This document shows positions 46,532 through 55,864 of a stretch of 64,000 nucleotides of DNA, one piece after another. Both the position numbers and the translations under genes were made by a program. Under the pieces are notes generated by a model. It did no database searches. It worked only from the letters and a program-made list of their open reading frames with translations, and was not told the origin of the DNA. Source of the DNA: Chromobacterium violaceum ATCC 12472. GTDB taxonomy: Bacteria; Pseudomonadota; Gammaproteobacteria; Burkholderiales; Chromobacteriaceae. The DNA is taken from assembly GCF_000007705.1 (NCBI RefSeq), contig NC_005085.1, positions 2,117,752-2,181,751 of the forward strand, given 5' to 3'. Each line of letters starts with the position of its first letter. Positions within the stretch are counted from its first letter, which is position 1.

Positions 46532-48535
46532 ATGAAGATGAAAGCATTGGCGTTGGCCTTGCTGCTGGCCGGCCAGGCATGGGCGCATGGCGTATCGGGG
46601 ATCGATACCGCCAATTTCAATTCCAGCGTCCGTCCGCAGGACGATATCTACCGGGCCGTCAACGGCAAGTGGCAGGACACCCATGAAATTCCGGCCAGCG
46701 AGTCCTGGAGCGGAGCGTTCAAGGAGCTCAGGGATCTGAGCGAGGCGAGGGGGCGCGAGCTGATCGAGCAGGCCTCGGCCAATCCCTCGGCTGGAGGCAA
46801 TGCGCAGAAGATAGGCGCGCTGTACGCGAGCTTCATGGATGAGGCTGCGGCGGAAAAAAAGGGCTTGCAGCCGATTGAAGCCGATCTGCAGGCCGTGACC
46901 ATGCTGGCGGGCCGCAACGAACTGTTGAAGCTGATCGGGAGCTGGCAGTCCGGCAACGTTCAGCTGCCTCTGGGCTTGTTTGTGGGCATCGACGCACGCA
47001 ATGCCACCGCTTATCTGCCGGAGCTGTACCAGAGCGGATTGATCATGCCCGATCGCGATTATTATCTGGGCAAGGATGCGCGTTTCGCCAAGGCGCGCGG
47101 CGCCTACCAAGCCTATTTGGGCAAGCTGTTCCGTCTTGCCGGCTACGCCCAGCCGGAAAAGCGCGCCCAGCGCGTGATCGCGCTGGAAACCAAGCTGGCG
47201 AAGCTGCAGCGCAGTCGGGTGGAAAACCGCGATCCGCAGAAGACCTATAACAAGATGACTCCGGCGCAGTTGGCCAAACTGGCGCCCAAGCTGGACTGGC
47301 AGGGCTTCCTGTCCGCCGCGGGCGTGGCCGGAATCCCAGAGCTGAATGTCAGCCAGCCGGAATATGTGGCGGGACTGGCGCAGCTGTTGCGCAAGGAGCC
47401 GCTGCTGAACTGGCAGGACTATCTGATCGCGCATGCGCTGGACGGTTATGCCCCGTATTTGAACAAGGCGATGGTGGATGCCCGCTTCGAATTCCACGGC
47501 AAGACCTTGTCCGGCACCCCGGAACAGCGTCCGCGCTGGAAGCGGGGCGTGCAGTTGGTGGAGTCTTCGCTGGGCGAGGCGTTGGGGCAGCTGTATGTGG
47601 CCAAGTATTTCCCGCCGGAAAACAAGCGCAAGATGGAGGAGCTGGTCGGCAATCTGATGCAGGCCTACCGCCAGAGCATAGACGGCTTGAGCTGGATGAG
47701 CCCCGCCACCAAGGAGGCGGCGCAGGTCAAGCTATCCAAGTACATGCTGAAGATAGGCTATCCCGACCATTGGCGCGACTACTCCGGCCTGGAGCTCAAG
47801 GCGGATGACCTGGTGGGCAACGTCAAGCGCGCCAACCGCTTCGATTACCAATGGCAATTGTCCCACTTGGGCAAGCCGGTGGACAGGACGGAATGGGGCA
47901 TGACCCCGCAGACGGTCAATGCCTATTACAACCCTTCCCAGAACGAGATCGTCTTCCCGGCAGCCATCCTGCAGCCGCCGTTCTTCAACGCCGCCGCGGA
48001 CGACGCGGCCAATTACGGCGGCATCGGCGCGGTGATCGGGCATGAGATCAGCCATGGTTTCGACGATCAGGGCAGCCAGTTCGATGCCGACGGCAATCTG
48101 CGCGACTGGTGGACGGCGGAGGACAAGGCCCGCTTTCATGGCCTGACCAGCAAGCTGGTTGCGCAGTATGACGCCTATGAGCCGCTGCCGGGCAAGCATA
48201 TCAACGGCAAGCTGACGCTGGGCGAGAACATCGCCGACAACGTGGGGCTGCAGATCGCCTACAAGGCCTACCAGCTGTCGCTGGGCGGCAAGCCGGCTCC
48301 AGTGATAGACGGCATGAACGGCGATCAACGCTTCTTCTACGGTTTCGCCCAGGTTTGGCGCAGCAAGACCCGCGACGAGGCGCTATTGGCCCGACTGGTG
48401 TCCGATCCTCATTCGCCGGATGCGTTCCGGGCGATAGGCGCGGCTTCGAACAGCGATGCCTTTCAGCGCGCTTTCGACGTGAAGCCTGGCGACAGGATGT
48501 ACAAGCCGGACGATCAGCGCATCCGCATCTGGTGA
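46532..48535 (+). CDS. M13 family metallopeptidase (PepO/neprilysin type), exported
   Basis: 667 aa. A signal peptide (MKMKALALALLLAGQAWA) sends it to the periplasm or outside. The zinc site is HEISH (residues 504-508) in IGAVIGHEISHGFDDQGSQFDADGNL, with the third ligand Glu565 and Asp569 in GENIADNVGL, as in neprilysins. The C-terminal motif NSDAFQRAFDVKPGDRMY is typical of M13. It degrades peptides. GGAG precedes the ATG. Being next to a TonB unit, it may process imported or scavenged peptides; that is inference. Confidence 0.93.
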   Translation: MKMKALALALLLAGQAWAHGVSGIDTANFNSSVRPQDDIYRAVNGKWQDTHEIPASESWSGAFKELRDLSEARGRELIEQASANPSAGGNAQKIGALYASFMDEAAAEKKGLQPIEADLQAVTMLAGRNELLKLIGSWQSGNVQLPLGLFVGIDARNATAYLPELYQSGLIMPDRDYYLGKDARFAKARGAYQAYLGKLFRLAGYAQPEKRAQRVIALETKLAKLQRSRVENRDPQKTYNKMTPAQLAKLAPKLDWQGFLSAAGVAGIPELNVSQPEYVAGLAQLLRKEPLLNWQDYLIAHALDGYAPYLNKAMVDARFEFHGKTLSGTPEQRPRWKRGVQLVESSLGEALGQLYVAKYFPPENKRKMEELVGNLMQAYRQSIDGLSWMSPATKEAAQVKLSKYMLKIGYPDHWRDYSGLELKADDLVGNVKRANRFDYQWQLSHLGKPVDRTEWGMTPQTVNAYYNPSQNEIVFPAAILQPPFFNAAADDAANYGGIGAVIGHEISHGFDDQGSQFDADGNLRDWWTAEDKARFHGLTSKLVAQYDAYEPLPGKHINGKLTLGENIADNVGLQIAYKAYQLSLGGKPAPVIDGMNGDQRFFYGFAQVWRSKTRDEALLARLVSDPHSPDAFRAIGAASNSDAFQRAFDVKPGDRMYKPDDQRIRIW

Positions 48536-48571
48536 GGCCGGAGCGGCTGAATAGTTGACCGGCTTTCGGCT

Positions 48572-48607
48572 CGGGCAGGCGACATCTCTTGTCTCCTGCC
48601 CGTTTCT
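48572..48607 (+). terminator. Probable terminator of the M13 gene
   Basis: An 8-bp stem (48572-48579 with 48595-48602) with a 15-base loop, which can form three inner pairs, and a short TTT tail. Confidence 0.55.
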
Positions 48608-48753
48608 CATGGCGCGGGCCGCATCGTTTGCCGGAGCTGCGGGGATGTTTCGGGTCGATTGGACCTGAACGCGTCTTCCCTGATTGAATCTGAAGGAGCC
48701 AGTCATCCGACAATGGTATTGATGTAATTGTTTTCAGTGCATACACTCCGCAG

Positions 48754-49596
48754 ATGCACAAACTCATACCATTTATACTTGTCGCAATGCTGACCGCTTG
48801 CGATTCGCATCAGGTCAATCAAATAGCAAGATCCCCGGAAGTGAGGCAGTTGGCCGCGCTGGGCGAGTCCATCCTGTCGTCGGCGGCGACGCGGCCATCC
48901 TCAAATTCTCCGGATATAGTCAAAGCCGAGCCCCTGGTCAGCGGCGGCAAGGCGGTTGGGCATAGAGACTTTCCCGGCGCCAAGCGCATCCTGCCGCGCG
49001 TGTATTCCGGCATGGAAGTGGATTTCTATTGCGGCTGCCGTTACCAGGGCAAGGCGGTGGATTGGACGTCCTGCGGCTATCAGCCGCGCAAGTCGGAAAC
49101 GCGGGCCAGCCGCATCGAGTGGGAGCATGTGGTGCCGGCGTGGGTGCTGGGCCATCAGCGCCAGTGCTGGCAACAGGGCGGCCGCAAGGCCTGCGGCGAC
49201 CAGGACCCCTTGTTCCAGATGGCCGAGGGCGATCTGAACAATCTGGTGCCGGCGGTGGGGGAGGTCAACGGCGACCGCGCCAATTTCGCCTACGGCGCGT
49301 GGGAGATTCATCCGCGGCCGATTTATGGGCAGTGCCGGTCCCTGGTGGATTTCAAGCTGAAGCGCTTCCAGCCCAGGGAGGAAGTGCGCGGCGCGGCGGC
49401 GCGCATCACCTTGTACATGCACCAGCGCTACGGTTTGAGAATGAGCCAGCAGGATAGGCAGCTGATGTGCGCGTGGGCGCGGCAATATCCGGTGGATGAG
49501 TGGGAGCGCCAGCGCAACAAGCGCATTGTCCAGTGGCAGGGGGAAGGCAATTTCCTGGTGTCCCAGCCGGAGGAGCTGAGCCGCGTGTGCGGCTGA
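48754..49596 (+). CDS. endA: Endonuclease I family nuclease (EndA/Dns type), lipoprotein-like
   Basis: 280 aa. The N-terminus (MHKLIPFILVAMLTACDS) has a lipobox-like LTAC, so the protein may be lipid-anchored rather than freely periplasmic. The catalytic core of the family is visible: RIEWEHVVPAWVLG with His125, and DLNNLVPAVGEVNGDRANF with the conserved Asn. Several cysteines (CGCRYQGK, SCGY, CWQQGG, KACGD) would form the disulfides typical of Vvn/Dns nucleases. It degrades double-stranded DNA non-specifically outside the cytoplasm. The gene ends at a palindromic terminator shared with the convergent porin. Confidence 0.88.
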   Translation: MHKLIPFILVAMLTACDSHQVNQIARSPEVRQLAALGESILSSAATRPSSNSPDIVKAEPLVSGGKAVGHRDFPGAKRILPRVYSGMEVDFYCGCRYQGKAVDWTSCGYQPRKSETRASRIEWEHVVPAWVLGHQRQCWQQGGRKACGDQDPLFQMAEGDLNNLVPAVGEVNGDRANFAYGAWEIHPRPIYGQCRSLVDFKLKRFQPREEVRGAAARITLYMHQRYGLRMSQQDRQLMCAWARQYPVDEWERQRNKRIVQWQGEGNFLVSQPEELSRVCG

Positions 49597-49623
49597 TGAG
49601 CTTGCTCAGGCATGGGCGATAAA

Positions 49624-49649
49624 AAACGCCACGGCATGCCGTGGCGTTT
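49624..49649. terminator. Palindromic bidirectional terminator between endA and porin
   Basis: A perfect 26-base palindrome with A-rich and T-rich ends, lying between the convergent endA and porin genes. Confidence 0.88.
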
Positions 49650-49673
49650 GATTTGGAACGCTTGTGGTAAGGC

Positions 49674-50825
49674 TTAGAAGGAAACCTTCATGCCGATGCC
49701 AAAAGCTTGCGGGCTGTTGCCGGCAGTCAAACTCGCATCTTTGTTTCCCAGGTTGGTATCGTAGACCGGGTTGTTGGCGAAGTTTGCACTTGCCTTGGCA
49801 TTGTTGGTGATCTTGGTGGCATAGGCCAGCAGTTGAGTGGATTTGGATAGGTTGTAGGTGCCGCCCAGAATCCATTGCTTGGCCTTGAAATCGTTGCCGT
49901 TTACGCCCGCACCGACATTCTTCAGTGCGCCGAGCTGACCGTATGCCAGTTTGATTGAGGCTGCGCCAAAATCCTGACCGAGAGCGATCTGCCAGTCATC
50001 CTGCTTCACCTGGCCGCCGCCGACTTGGTCGAAATTGCCCCATTCGTAGTTGCCGCCAATGAAGGTGCCGGAGTCGAATTTATAGCTGGCGGCGATGCTG
50101 TAGAACGAGATGTTGGAGCCGGAATTGACAGAGGCGGTCGTGGTGTTGGCAGCAACGCCCTTATCGTATTGCTTGTCCCAAGCGGTAGCCAGATTCAGGG
50201 CGCCCCAAGTGTAGCCCAGGCCCAAGGAGATGCGTTTAGCGTCGGTGCCGTTGGTGCGTGCTTCATCCACGCCCCAGGATGCGCCCAGCTTGAAGCCAGC
50301 CCAATTCGGGGAGAACCAGTGGATAGAATTGGCCAGACGGGCTTCGCCGCGGCTGTTGACCGAGCTGGCGCCGAAGTTGTCGGCGGTGGTATTGATCATC
50401 ACATCGGTGCCCAGCGCGCTATTGCCGCTGCCGGTGAACATCTTGTAGGCAGAGTCGTTCTGACCCAGCAGCACCTTGCCGAAGTCGCCGTTGTCGATGC
50501 CGATGAAGGTGTTGCGGGTGCCGAAGGATGCGGTCTGGCCCTTGTCGTTGGTGCCGCCGTTCTCAAAGTTGCGCAGGCTGCTTTCTACTTGCCAGATGGC
50601 CTTGGTGCCGCCGCCCAAGTCTTCCCAGCCCTTGAAGCCGATGCGGGAGTTTTCGTCTACCACGCGAGTGCGGGATGCGTAGTCCTTGGCACTGTTGCCA
50701 TTGCCGGTGGCCTTGGCGGATTCGATGCCGCCGCTCAGGAAACCATAGATGGTCACATCGGCGTGAGCTGCGACCGGTACGATGAAAAGCGATGCAACGA
50801 TTACTGCCAGATTCTTCTTTTGCAT
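49674..50825 (-). CDS. Gram-negative general porin (16-stranded, Porin_4 type)
   Basis: 383 aa. The signal peptide is MQKKNLAVIVASLFIVPVAAHA; the mature protein begins DVTIYGFLSGGIE, the beta-proteobacterial porin signature, and ends in a terminal Phe (GIGMKVSF). Alternating strands, the GKVLLGQND and ENSRIGFKGWEDLGGG segments are typical of Neisseria and Burkholderia trimeric porins. The ATG at 50825 follows GGAG; MEF at 50837 is an upstream option. It has its own promoter region on the minus strand (50826-51000, details not resolved). Confidence 0.93.
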   Translation of the reverse strand: MQKKNLAVIVASLFIVPVAAHADVTIYGFLSGGIESAKATGNGNSAKDYASRTRVVDENSRIGFKGWEDLGGGTKAIWQVESSLRNFENGGTNDKGQTASFGTRNTFIGIDNGDFGKVLLGQNDSAYKMFTGSGNSALGTDVMINTTADNFGASSVNSRGEARLANSIHWFSPNWAGFKLGASWGVDEARTNGTDAKRISLGLGYTWGALNLATAWDKQYDKGVAANTTTASVNSGSNISFYSIAASYKFDSGTFIGGNYEWGNFDQVGGGQVKQDDWQIALGQDFGAASIKLAYGQLGALKNVGAGVNGNDFKAKQWILGGTYNLSKSTQLLAYATKITNNAKASANFANNPVYDTNLGNKDASLTAGNSPQAFGIGMKVSF

Positions 50826-51000
50826 GGTGAACTCCAAGTCAAGTCTGTGGTTCTGTTGTGAAGCAGTGAAGAGACCGTGTCCGGTTTTGGCAACGCTTGC
50901 ACGGCTACTTCACGACTTTGTCTTAGTTTAGCCACAGAATATGACGGGAGTGTTGCGAAGACTGGTAAAAAGAGTGGTGTCTATACGACGTTTGTTGCGC

Positions 51001-51315
51001 TTATGCCGAAAACTTGTTCGGATAGACTTCGTCGATCAGTGTTCGACAGTCGACTACCCGAAGATCATTGTCTTTGGCAAAGTCCATCAGAAACTGGAAG
51101 ATTTGCGGATAGACTTTCTCCAGCTTCTTGTCGACGGCGACGCAACGCACGCCTTCCAGCAGCATGGGGCGGACGAAGGCATGATAGGACAGCTTCTGGT
51201 TGGTGTCGAAGGAGGCCAGGATGCCGGCCAGCCGTTCGGCCCAGTCGCTGGGGCGGAAAGTGCGGCCTTCTGAGGTCAGGCCTTGGATCACGATTTCGTA
51301 CGGATTGCAGATCAT
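51001..51315 (-). CDS. DUF3579 protein
   Basis: 104 aa, cytoplasmic. ICNPYEIVIQGLTSEGRTFRPSDWAERLAGILASF and RPMLLEGVRCVAVDKKLEKVYPQIFQFLMDFA match the DUF3579 family (PF12112), confined to beta-proteobacteria and neighbours as far as I know. Function unknown. No convincing ribosome site. It stands alone between the porin and dinG. Confidence 0.85.
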   Translation of the reverse strand: MICNPYEIVIQGLTSEGRTFRPSDWAERLAGILASFDTNQKLSYHAFVRPMLLEGVRCVAVDKKLEKVYPQIFQFLMDFAKDNDLRVVDCRTLIDEVYPNKFSA

Positions 51316-51432
51316 GGCGGTGGAACCAGTGTGTTTGCTTTTGGTGTAGCCTGTTTTGTTGTCCGTGCTAAGACGTTTTTTCTAGGCCGACGACTTTTAC
51401 TTATGCGAAAGTTTCGTGATCATACCTGAAAA

Positions 51433-53556
51433 TCATATGCGCTTGAATGGCGGCAGCGAGGCCAGCAGCTTTTTGCCGTAACTCTGTCGCGTCAAGCGGT
51501 TATCCAGAATGGTCACGCGGCCGTAATCGCGCTCGGTTCTGATCAGGCGGCCCACGGCCTGCACCAGCTTGATCGAGGCCTCCGGCACCGTCAGTTCGAT
51601 GAAGGGATTGCCGCCGCGCTTTTCTATCCAGCGCGACAGGGTTTTGCCGACCGGATCGTCAGGCATGGCGAAGGGCAGCTTGGCGATGATCACGTGCACG
51701 CAGCTTTCGCCGGGCAAATCCAGCCCTTCCGAAAACGAGTCCAGACCGAAAATCACGCTGGCCTGCTGATCCTTCAGGCGCTGATGGTGGGTGTCCAGCA
51801 GCGTGCGCTTGGGGATGTCGCCCTGGATCAGCAGCCTGTCGCGCAGCTCGGCGGGCAGGCCTGCGCCCACTTCCTGCATCTGCTTGCGCGAGGAGAACAG
51901 CACCAGGGTGCCCACCGGCTCTTTCAGGTCGATCAGCTTGGGCAGCCACTCCACGATCTCGCGGGTATGGCCGCCGGGATCCTTGGGGCTGGCCAGCAGC
52001 GGCGGCAAGTACAGTTCGCCTTGCTCGTCGAAGTTGAACGGCGACTCCAGCGCCATGCAGCTGACCTTGGGCAGCCATTTCAGGCCGGTTTGCGACAGCA
52101 GCAGCTCGAAATCGCCCAGCGAGCGCAGCGTGGCCGAGGTCAGGATGGCGCCGGCGGCGCGGCGCCACAGCGTGGCCGCCAGACTGGCGGCGGCGCTGAC
52201 CGGCGATGCCGAGAACAGGTAGTCGCCCTTGCCTTCGGCGCGGCGGGTGATCCATTTGGCGATCGGCGGCGCGTTTTCCGGCGTTTCGGTATCGAACAGG
52301 TCCCATACCGCCATCAATTGTTCGGCGCGGCCGATCAGAAAGCCCAGCTCGGTGGCGGTCTTGTCCAGATCCACGTCGCCGCTCTTGTCCTTGCGCGCCT
52401 CGGACAGCGCGTTGCCCATATCGTCCAGCTGCTTTGACAGCGCGCGGGCCGAGATGGCCATATTGGCGGCCGAGGCCTTCAGCCGCTCGGGCAGGATGCC
52501 GTCCTCGATCAGCCAGGACGGCTCCAGATTGTCGCTGCTGGCGGCCAGCGCTTCTTCGCTGCCCAGCAACCATTGCCATTCGGTCAGCGTTTCCACGCAG
52601 GCGGCGGCGGAGTCGATCGCGCTGCTGGCGAGCTCGGCCTTGCCGGTGTGCGCCTCGGCGTGGACGACCACCGCGCCCACCTTGTCCAGCCAGCCCAGCG
52701 CCTGTCCCAGCGAATGCTCGGCGGCGAACTGGTTGACGGCTTTTTTCGCCAGGTGGTGCGCCTCGTCTATGCAGTAGAAGCTTTCCTCGGGGGCGGGCAG
52801 GATGACGCCGCCGCCCATGGAGACGTCGGCCAGCATCAGGTCGTGGTTGGCCACCACCACGTCGACGTTCTCCAGCGTGTCGCGCGCCAGGTAGAACGGG
52901 CATTCGACGCGGTTGGGGCAGGCGGTTTTCAAACAGCCGTGGCGGTCGTTGGTGACGCGCGCCCACAGGCCGTCTTCCACCACGCTGTCCCAGCTGTCGC
53001 GGTCGCCGTTCCATTTGCGGTAGTGGAAGGCGTCGGCCATCGCGCTCAGCGCGTCCAGCTCCGCCTGTTCCGGCTTGTGGTCCCACAGCGCCATCATCGG
53101 GTCCGGCTGCAGCAGGCTTTGCTGCGCGTGCTGGGCGGTGAGGCCGTACAGGCGGTATGGGCACAGGTAGCGGCCGCGGCCCTTGGCCAGCGCGAAGGTC
53201 AGCGGCAGACCGCTGTTTTCGACGACGAAGGGCAGGTCGCGGTTGACCAGTTGTTCCTGCAGCGCCACGGTGGCGCTGGTGACCACCAGCTTCTTGCCGC
53301 GCGAGCGCGCCATCACGCCGCCAGCCAGCAAATAGGCCAGGCTCTTGCCGACGCCGGTGGGGCCTTCGATCACGGCGATGCTTTCGCCTTCGCGCTCCGG
53401 CCAGTCGTCGCCGACCTTCTCCTGGGCGCGCGACAAAGCATTGGCGATTTCAGCCAGCATGCGGCGTTGCGCGGCGCGCGGACGAAAGCCCGGCAGGCGG
53501 TCGGAAATGGCGCGGTAATGGTCGCGGATTGAGTCTTTTTCGGCGTCGGTCAGCAT
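51433..53556 (-). CDS. dinG: ATP-dependent DNA helicase DinG
   Basis: 707 aa. SF2 XPD-like 5'-3' helicase that resolves R-loops and G-quadruplexes. Walker A is GPTGVGKS (65-72), Walker B/DEAH is IDEAHHLAK, and the iron-sulfur cluster cysteines are in HGCLKTACPNRVECPFYLAR. The C-terminal QAVGRLIRTERDYGRVTILDNRL is motif VI. The ATG at 53556 was chosen for the family N-terminus; the same frame runs on upstream for 2 kb, but that stretch is the shadow of the decarboxylase gene on the other strand. Confidence 0.94.
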   Translation of the reverse strand: MLTDAEKDSIRDHYRAISDRLPGFRPRAAQRRMLAEIANALSRAQEKVGDDWPEREGESIAVIEGPTGVGKSLAYLLAGGVMARSRGKKLVVTSATVALQEQLVNRDLPFVVENSGLPLTFALAKGRGRYLCPYRLYGLTAQHAQQSLLQPDPMMALWDHKPEQAELDALSAMADAFHYRKWNGDRDSWDSVVEDGLWARVTNDRHGCLKTACPNRVECPFYLARDTLENVDVVVANHDLMLADVSMGGGVILPAPEESFYCIDEAHHLAKKAVNQFAAEHSLGQALGWLDKVGAVVVHAEAHTGKAELASSAIDSAAACVETLTEWQWLLGSEEALAASSDNLEPSWLIEDGILPERLKASAANMAISARALSKQLDDMGNALSEARKDKSGDVDLDKTATELGFLIGRAEQLMAVWDLFDTETPENAPPIAKWITRRAEGKGDYLFSASPVSAAASLAATLWRRAAGAILTSATLRSLGDFELLLSQTGLKWLPKVSCMALESPFNFDEQGELYLPPLLASPKDPGGHTREIVEWLPKLIDLKEPVGTLVLFSSRKQMQEVGAGLPAELRDRLLIQGDIPKRTLLDTHHQRLKDQQASVIFGLDSFSEGLDLPGESCVHVIIAKLPFAMPDDPVGKTLSRWIEKRGGNPFIELTVPEASIKLVQAVGRLIRTERDYGRVTILDNRLTRQSYGKKLLASLPPFKRI

Positions 53557-53715
53557 GGCGGCGATTGTACCGCATGAGACCGTTGTGCGCCTGCATAATG
53601 ACGGCGGGCGCAAGATGTGGATAGGATAGGCGGCAAACAAAAAAATATAGAACAGCGCGTACGTCCGGACAGACGACAAAACAAGTGCGCGGCAAACACA
53701 ACAGGAGAAACCGTC

Positions 53716-55674
53716 ATGAAACCCGTTAGCCGCGTTGTCGTGGTCAGCGACGATGTGACATGGCAGGCCGAGGTGCTGGCCGGCCTGGGAGCCGCCGCCG
53801 TGCGGCTGGAGAATCCGTTCGGCCTGACTTTCGTTCCCGCCTGCACCACGGCGGAAACGATGGACCTGATCGCCCGCGACGGCGAAACGCAGGTGGTGCT
53901 GGTCGACCGGCAACTGAAAGGCACCGCCAACGGCGAGGCCGCCGCCCAGCTGGCGAACCGCATCAGCGGCTTCCGTCCGGAGATCTCGCTTTACGTCTTC
54001 CTGCAGGACGACGACGAGCGGGCCTTGGTGGAGGAGTTGGCCAGCCACGCGGTGGACGGCTACTTCTACCGCGACGAGGCCGACTTCAACGGCTGGTTCC
54101 GCATCCTGGTGGCGGAGCTGGCGGAGAAGTCGGCGACGCCGTTCTACGACAAGCTCAAGCAATACGTGCGCATGGCCAAGGATTCCTGGCACACGCCGGG
54201 GCATTCCGGCGGCGATTCGCTGAAAGGCAGCAACTGGGTCGGCGATTTCCACGATTTCGTCGGCGAGCACCTGCTGCGGGCCGACCTGTCGGTGTCGGTG
54301 CCCATGCTGGACTCGCTGCTGCATCCGACCGGCGTCATCGCCGAGTCGCAGATGCTGGCGGCCAAGGCCTTCGGCGCGCGCAAGACCTATTTCGCCACCA
54401 ACGGCACGTCCACGTCGAACAAGGTGATCTTCCAGACCCTGCTGGCGCCGGGCGACAAGCTGCTGCTGGATCGCAACTGTCACAAATCGGTCCACCACGG
54501 CGTGATCCTGTCCGGCGCGCGGCCGGTATACCTGGACTCGTCGGTCAACCGCCAGTACGGGATTTTCGGGCCGGTGCCCAAGACCACGATTTACCAGGCG
54601 ATAGACGACAATCCGGACGCGCGAGTGCTGATCCTCACCTCCTGCACCTACGACGGCCTGCGCTACGACCTGAAGCCCATCATCGAGGCCGCGCACGAGA
54701 AGGGCATCAAGGTGATCGTCGACGAGGCCTGGTACGGCTTCGCCCGCTTCCACCCCGCGTTCCGGCCGACGGCGCTGGAGTCCGGCGCGGACTACGTGAC
54801 GCAGAGCACGCACAAGGTGCTGTCGGCGTTCTCGCAGGCCAGCATGATCCACGTCAACGACCCGCGCTTCGACGAGCATTTGTTCCGAGAGAACTTCAAC
54901 ATGCACGCGTCCACCAGCCCTCAGTACAGCCTGATCGCCAGCCTGGACGTGGCGCGCAAGCAGGCGGTGATGGAGGGCTACCGCTTGTTGGACCGCACGC
55001 TGAAGCTGGCGCAGGAGCTGCGCGAGAAGATCAATTCCACCGGCGCCTTCCGCGTGCTGGAGCTGGACGATCTGCTGCCGGAAGAGGTGAGGGAGGACGG
55101 CATCCTGCTGGATCCGACCAAGCTGACCGTGGACTTCAGCCGCTCCGGCTTCACCGCCGACGAACTGCAGCAGGCGCTGTTCGAGCGTTACAACATTCAG
55201 GTGGAGAAGTCGACGTTCAGCACCATCACGCTGCTGCTGACCATCGGCACCACCCGCAGCAAGCTGTCCCGACTTTACGACGCGATGCTGAGGCTGGCCA
55301 AGGAGGGCCGTGCGCCGCGGCCGCTGGGGCGCATGCCGGAGATTCCGCACTTCTCCCGGCTGGCCTGCCTGCCGCGCGACGCCTTCTACGAGGCCGGCGA
55401 GCGCCTGCCGCTGCTGGACGACGACGGCCGGCCGAATCCGGCATTGAGCGGGCGGGTGTGCTGCGACCAGATCGTGCCGTATCCGCCCGGCATCCCGGTG
55501 CTGGTGCCGGGGCAGGTGGTGGACGACACCATCCTGGCCTACCTGGCGCGGCTGCAGAAAACGCAGAAGAGCATCGAGATGCACGGCTTGGCGGAGGATG
55601 GCGGCGAGTTTTACCTGCGGGTGCTGAAGCCGCAGGAGCTGGCGGAATTGCCCGGCCGCAGTTTGTTCAATTGA
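53716..55674 (+). CDS. PLP-dependent Orn/Lys/Arg decarboxylase
   Basis: 652 aa. A receiver-like N-terminal wing domain (about 1-130) precedes the aminotransferase-fold core of biodegradative basic amino-acid decarboxylases. The cofactor lysine is Lys367 in TQSTHKVLSAFSQASM; VDEAWYGFARFHP contains the PLP-ring Asp. The protein is shorter than CadA/AdiA (about 715-755 aa). Which of lysine, ornithine or arginine it uses cannot be read. AGGAG precedes the ATG. It sits directly upstream of argF and argG, which suggests a link to arginine/ornithine or polyamine metabolism, or to acid resistance. Confidence 0.88.
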   Translation: MKPVSRVVVVSDDVTWQAEVLAGLGAAAVRLENPFGLTFVPACTTAETMDLIARDGETQVVLVDRQLKGTANGEAAAQLANRISGFRPEISLYVFLQDDDERALVEELASHAVDGYFYRDEADFNGWFRILVAELAEKSATPFYDKLKQYVRMAKDSWHTPGHSGGDSLKGSNWVGDFHDFVGEHLLRADLSVSVPMLDSLLHPTGVIAESQMLAAKAFGARKTYFATNGTSTSNKVIFQTLLAPGDKLLLDRNCHKSVHHGVILSGARPVYLDSSVNRQYGIFGPVPKTTIYQAIDDNPDARVLILTSCTYDGLRYDLKPIIEAAHEKGIKVIVDEAWYGFARFHPAFRPTALESGADYVTQSTHKVLSAFSQASMIHVNDPRFDEHLFRENFNMHASTSPQYSLIASLDVARKQAVMEGYRLLDRTLKLAQELREKINSTGAFRVLELDDLLPEEVREDGILLDPTKLTVDFSRSGFTADELQQALFERYNIQVEKSTFSTITLLLTIGTTRSKLSRLYDAMLRLAKEGRAPRPLGRMPEIPHFSRLACLPRDAFYEAGERLPLLDDDGRPNPALSGRVCCDQIVPYPPGIPVLVPGQVVDDTILAYLARLQKTQKSIEMHGLAEDGGEFYLRVLKPQELAELPGRSLFN

Positions 55675-55709
55675 ATGCTTGTCAGGCAGGGGGATTTCCG
55701 ATAAATATA

Positions 55710-55766
55710 ACAAATGTCGCATTTCTGTAAATCATGACCATGTATTGGCAGGGGCGCGACATTTGT
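55710..55766. promoter_or_regulatory. Inverted repeat ACAAATGTCGC ... GCGACATTTGT upstream of argF
   Basis: Perfect 11-bp arms (55710-55720 and 55756-55766) separated by 35 bases, in the leader of argF. No ARG box matching the E. coli consensus was seen, so the regulator is unknown. Confidence 0.45.
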
Positions 55767-55797
55767 AAAGTGACTTGAGACCAGCGTGTAGTAATGT

Positions 55798-55852
55798 GCC
55801 GTTGCGCATGAAACCACCACTCGGTGTTGCACGCGCAGCGGCCTCTTTTTTT
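55798..55852 (+). terminator. Terminator or attenuator hairpin directly before argF
   Basis: A 10-bp stem with one G-U pair (55798-55807 with 55833-55842), a 25-base loop and a tail ending T7, finishing 12 bases before the argF ATG. It either ends the decarboxylase transcript or controls argF by attenuation. An ATG at 55808 in the loop is in frame with argF. Confidence 0.6.
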
Positions 55853-55864
55853 GATTGGAGCATC

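Noticed and set aside
53557-55722. Upstream extension of the dinG frame by about 720 codons
   Set aside because: It is antisense to the decarboxylase; DinG family length and N-terminus place the start at 53556.
55675-55864. Possible ArgR binding site before argF
   Set aside because: No pair of boxes close to the E. coli ARG consensus was found; only an unrelated inverted repeat is reported.
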